DNA of 64,000 nt from Burkholderia contaminans (GTDB lineage: Bacteria > Pseudomonadota > Gammaproteobacteria > Burkholderiales > Burkholderiaceae), in contig NZ_CP090641.1 in assembly GCF_029633825.1 (NCBI RefSeq), forward strand, positions 124,001 to 188,000. Reading direction: 5' to 3'. Below, piece after piece: positions 63,289 to 64,000 of the stretch. Below the pieces are notes generated by a model. It had not been told where the DNA came from and did not search any database. It saw only the letters and a program-made list of their open reading frames with translations. The position numbers were made by a program, and so were the translations under genes. Position 1 is the first letter of the stretch. Each line of letters starts with the position of its first letter.

Positions 63289-64000
63289 AGAACGACGGCA
63301 GCGACGGATCGCGTGCAGCGAGGATGTCGTCTGTGCGCCGCTGCAGCGCGCCGTCGATCGTCTCCGGTTGCGGAATCAGCCAGTAGCGCCCTGCCCGGAT
63401 ACCGTCGAACACCCGCGCGGCGAACGCGTCGGGCGTGAGCCCGTGCGCGTTCAGCATCGAGCGCATCGTGTCGACGAAGCCGCGTACTTCGGGCCGGTCG
63501 TGCACCGCGCCGAACGGGTCGTTGAAGATGCCCGACTGCACCGGGCCCGGCGCGAGCAACGACACGCCGACCGGTGCGCCCAGCATCTTCAGTTCTCCAT
63601 ACAGCGATTCCGTCAGCGCGACCACCGCGAATTTCGTCGCCGAATAAGGCGACATCAGCGGGCTCGGCAGGAACCCGCCGACCGACGCGGTGTTCACGAC
63701 GCGCGCCGGCACGTTGCGCTCGAGCATCCGCGGCACGAAGCTGCGGATGCCGTTCAACACGCCGTGCACGTTGATCGCGAAGCTGCGCTCGAAGCGTTCC
63801 GGCGTGATTTCCCAGCTGAAGCCGGTCGCCATCACACCGGCGTTGTTGAACAGCAGGTCGACGCCGCCGAAGCGCTGCCAGGCGGCCTTCGCCAACGCGT
63901 CGACGGCTTCCGGCCGGCTGACGTCGGTCGGCACGCACAGAACCTCGGTGTCGAGCGTCGCGGCGAATGCGTCGAGCTTCGCCGGGTCGAGATCGGCCAG
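63287..64000 (-). CDS. SDR-family oxidoreductase, 5' end missing
   Basis: The frame is open to the right edge, so the N-terminus is missing. The visible ~237 residues begin LADLDPAKLDAFAATLDTEV, then FGGVDLLFNNAGVMATGFSW, a catalytic Ser in NTASVGGFLP, and YSATK. The C-terminal half carries GELKMLGAPVGVSLLAPGPV and ends DILAARDPSLPSF. It fits the SDR group with a general oxidoreductase role. The Rossmann TGxxxGxG motif would lie beyond the window. Confidence 0.88.
   Translation of the reverse strand: MADLDPAKLDAFAATLDTEVLCVPTDVSRPEAVDALAKAAWQRFGGVDLLFNNAGVMATGFSWEITPERFERSFAINVHGVLNGIRSFVPRMLERNVPARVVNTASVGGFLPSPLMSPYSATKFAVVALTESLYGELKMLGAPVGVSLLAPGPVQSGIFNDPFGAVHDRPEVRGFVDTMRSMLNAHGLTPDAFAARVFDGIRAGRYWLIPQPETIDGALQRRTDDILAARDPSLPSF

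Overview
The window looks like part of a secondary replicon of a Burkholderia cepacia complex-type betaproteobacterium. The G+C is high throughout, with long spurious reading frames on the opposite strand. Other pointers are OmpC-type porins, a GTP-dependent PEP carboxykinase and many accessory catabolic clusters. No tRNA, rRNA, CRISPR array, phage or intact insertion sequence was seen. The species call is an inference from protein character, not from a marker gene.

Layout. (1) 1-4185: a guanidine-responsive region. Two divergently oriented guanidine-I (ykkC) riboswitches sit 452 bp apart. The left one controls two DUF1989 proteins and a biotin-dependent urea/guanidine carboxylase that runs off the window. 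The right one controls a lone periplasmic binding protein. (2) 4430-7521: a porin, a Pal-like lipoprotein, a small membrane-protein gene broken by an in-frame TGA, and a 53-residue Gly-rich lipoprotein. (3) 7610-12434: a three-subunit periplasmic molybdenum hydroxylase with 4-bp gene overlaps. (4) 12958-17133: a GGDEF protein, a small protein behind a Shine-Dalgarno-masking hairpin, a DoeB/aspartoacylase-type deacylase, and the MqsR/MqsA toxin-antitoxin pair with a visible promoter and operator. (5) 17452-26518: a sulfur/amino-acid acquisition locus with two paralogous binding proteins, a fused permease-ATPase, three flavin monooxygenases and an SsuA-like binding protein.

(6) 26813-42659: mostly single-gene units. 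They are a hydrolase-MarR pair with duplicated palindromic operators, an Asp-box protein, AdhP, a ZnuD-like receptor with a Zur box, a chemoreceptor, trehalose-6-phosphate synthase, an OsmC protein, an extra FtsH, and a phosphoesterase near a Pho-box-like element. (7) 42761-56169: an unusual catabolic cluster with an FAD dehydrogenase of the 3-ketosteroid-dehydrogenase/fumarate-reductase type, three SnoaL-like proteins, six SDRs, one epimerase-like protein and an EthD-domain protein. It lies in divergent units around pckG. (8) 56381-60162: orphan and accessory genes (unknown protein, NUDIX, TetR, exported unknown, alpha/beta hydrolase). (9) 60643-64000: a YbaK-type deacylase, a YheO/DauR-type regulator and a threonine/hydroxyaspartate ammonia-lyase, then a small exported protein and a truncated SDR.

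The strongest functional stories are guanidine nitrogen assimilation under paired riboswitches, organosulfur scavenging around the fused ABC transporter, and the SDR/SnoaL cluster, whose substrate is not evident.
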